Assembly (NCBI RefSeq): GCF_021026345.1
Contig: NZ_JAJNCZ010000004.1
Coordinates: 372,001 to 436,000, forward strand
Direction: 5' to 3'
Length of the DNA: 64,000 nt
Source: Rhizobium sp. GN54
GTDB taxonomy: Bacteria; Pseudomonadota; Alphaproteobacteria; Rhizobiales; Rhizobiaceae
Shown here: one piece after another, positions 63,002 through 64,000 of the stretch
How positions within the stretch are numbered: position 1 is the stretch's first letter
How the letters are laid out: each line of letters starts with the position of its first letter
Notes under the pieces: generated by a model
Told to the model about the DNA's origin: nothing
The model's input: only the letters and a program-made list of their open reading frames with translations
Databases searched by the model: none
Translations under genes and position numbers: made by a program

Positions 63002-63988
63002 ATGAAGAAGATCGTCGCGGCAGGCCTTATCGGCCTGGCAGCCTTCGCAGGGCCGGTGGAGGCGTTGCACGCTTCTCCGCTCCAGGCGCTGGCGAACCGC
63101 TTCTTGCCGGGGGGCGGCAGGGCGGACAATCAGGTCGTGCTGGCGCAGTCGGACGACTCGCTGATGCGCATCGGCCAGCTCGAGGAACAGATCCGTTCGC
63201 TGAACGGCCGGATCGAGGAAATGAGCTTCCAGCTCCTGCAGATGCAGGAACAGCTGCGCAAGACCCAGGAAGACAACGAGTATCGCTTCCAGGACCTGGA
63301 GAGCGGCAAGGGCGGCACCGGCAAGAGCGGTGCGCTGGAGCGGCCGGCGGGCAGCGATCCGCAGACGAACAGCCAGACGGACGCAACCGAACCCCCGGCG
63401 GATCCCTCCGCCGCGGGTAACGGCGACACCGCTTCAGCCGGCTCGACGGCCAAGCCGCCGCAGACGCTCGGCAGCATCCGTTTCGACGACAAGGGCAATC
63501 CCATCGGCACCGACATGAGCGAGAGCGCCTCGATCGGCAGCGGCGCGCTGCCGGACCTCGAAGCGGGGCTTCCGCCCGTCGACAGCCAGTCGACGGCCGC
63601 GCTCGACAAGCCTGATGACATCTACAACGCCGCCTATGGCCACGTGCTGTCGGGCGACTACCAGCTCGCCGAGAAGGAGTTCCGCGACTATCTCGAGGTC
63701 TTCCCGGAAGGCGAGAAGGCCGCCGACGCCAGCTTCTGGCTGGGCGAGGCGCAATATTCGCAGGGCAATTTCAACGACGCGGCCAAGACGTTCCTGAACG
63801 CGCACCAGACCTACGGCACCTCCAAGAAGGCGCCGGAAATGCTCCTGAAGCTCGGCATGTCGCTTGCCGCGCTCGACAACCGCGAAACCGCCTGCGCGAC
63901 GCTGCGCGAAGTGGGCAAGCGCTATCCGAACGCCTCCAAGGCGGTGAAGACCAAGGTCACCAGCGAACAGGGCCGGCTTTCCTGCTGA
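63002..63988 (+). CDS. cpoB: Tol-Pal coordinator CpoB (YbgF)
   Basis: 328 residues. Signal peptide (VAAGLIGLAAFAGPVEA), an N-terminal coiled coil (SLMRIGQLEEQIRSLNGRIEEM near residue 55), a low-complexity linker, and C-terminal TPR repeats (YNAAYGHVLSGDYQLAEKEFRDYLEVFP, KAADASFWLGEAQYSQGNFNDAAKTFLNAH, then KKAPEMLLKLG) near residue 205. Coordinates septal peptidoglycan synthesis with outer-membrane constriction in E. coli. Complete, ending 12 bases from the window edge. Confidence 0.94.
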   Translation: MKKIVAAGLIGLAAFAGPVEALHASPLQALANRFLPGGGRADNQVVLAQSDDSLMRIGQLEEQIRSLNGRIEEMSFQLLQMQEQLRKTQEDNEYRFQDLESGKGGTGKSGALERPAGSDPQTNSQTDATEPPADPSAAGNGDTASAGSTAKPPQTLGSIRFDDKGNPIGTDMSESASIGSGALPDLEAGLPPVDSQSTAALDKPDDIYNAAYGHVLSGDYQLAEKEFRDYLEVFPEGEKAADASFWLGEAQYSQGNFNDAAKTFLNAHQTYGTSKKAPEMLLKLGMSLAALDNRETACATLREVGKRYPNASKAVKTKVTSEQGRLSC

Positions 63989-64000
63989 GCCTTTTTCGGA

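Overview
The window is about 64% GC and fully gene-dense, with short intergenic spaces. The gene set points to an alphaproteobacterium of the order Hyphomicrobiales, most likely family Rhizobiaceae. It has many small families typical of that order (DUF1036, DUF1192, DUF1244, DUF2312, DUF4164, YdcH), the cell-cycle protease adaptor RcdA with CtrA-type boxes, a sqdBDC sulfolipid operon, and RIME-like palindromic repeats. I cannot fix the genus. No phage, plasmid backbone, insertion sequence, tRNA, rRNA or CRISPR array was seen.

Left third (1-21 kb). This part holds pabB (cut by the left edge), an M3 oligoendopeptidase, an orphan sigma-54 response regulator, a MepK-like LAS peptidase, several small conserved proteins, N-formylglutamate amidohydrolase and pyruvate kinase. 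It continues with a TPR protein whose start codon lies inside a perfect hairpin, rpmJ, purEK, two divergent YdcH genes, a TauE exporter, a divergent ThiE-like protein, a Sel1-repeat protein, efp, an inositol monophosphatase and a non-flagellar MotA/MotB-like pair.

Middle (21-46 kb). Here are a flavin dehydrogenase, an ABC exporter, rpmE, rcdA with two perfect TTAA-N7-TTAA boxes upstream, an MFS transporter, an exo/endonuclease-phosphatase protein and a probable 24-residue gene downstream of fba. The central carbon genes tkt-gap-pgk-fba lie on the minus strand. Divergent to them are DUF4164, zapA and the 6S RNA. A small envelope-polysaccharide group (flippase, ATP-grasp, glycosyltransferase), transaldolase with a divergent SorC-type regulator, and fthC with a YmdB-type phosphoesterase follow.

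Right third (46-64 kb). The notable feature is a set of three type II toxin-antitoxin modules in 7 kb. One is brnTA. The other two are AbrB/VapC-type modules placed between ruvC and ruvA and between ruvA and ruvB, each with its own promoter and palindromic operator. The toxin of the second module overlaps the start codon of ruvB. After ruvB, the sqdBDC operon runs the other way. The window ends with the complete ybgC-tolQRAB-pal-cpoB envelope cluster.

Most of the content is conserved housekeeping. The least ordinary parts are the ruv/toxin-antitoxin interleaving, the 24-residue gene, the start-codon hairpin, the CtrA boxes near rcdA, and two enzymes (ThiE-like and metallo-beta-lactamase-like) that have lost expected catalytic motifs.
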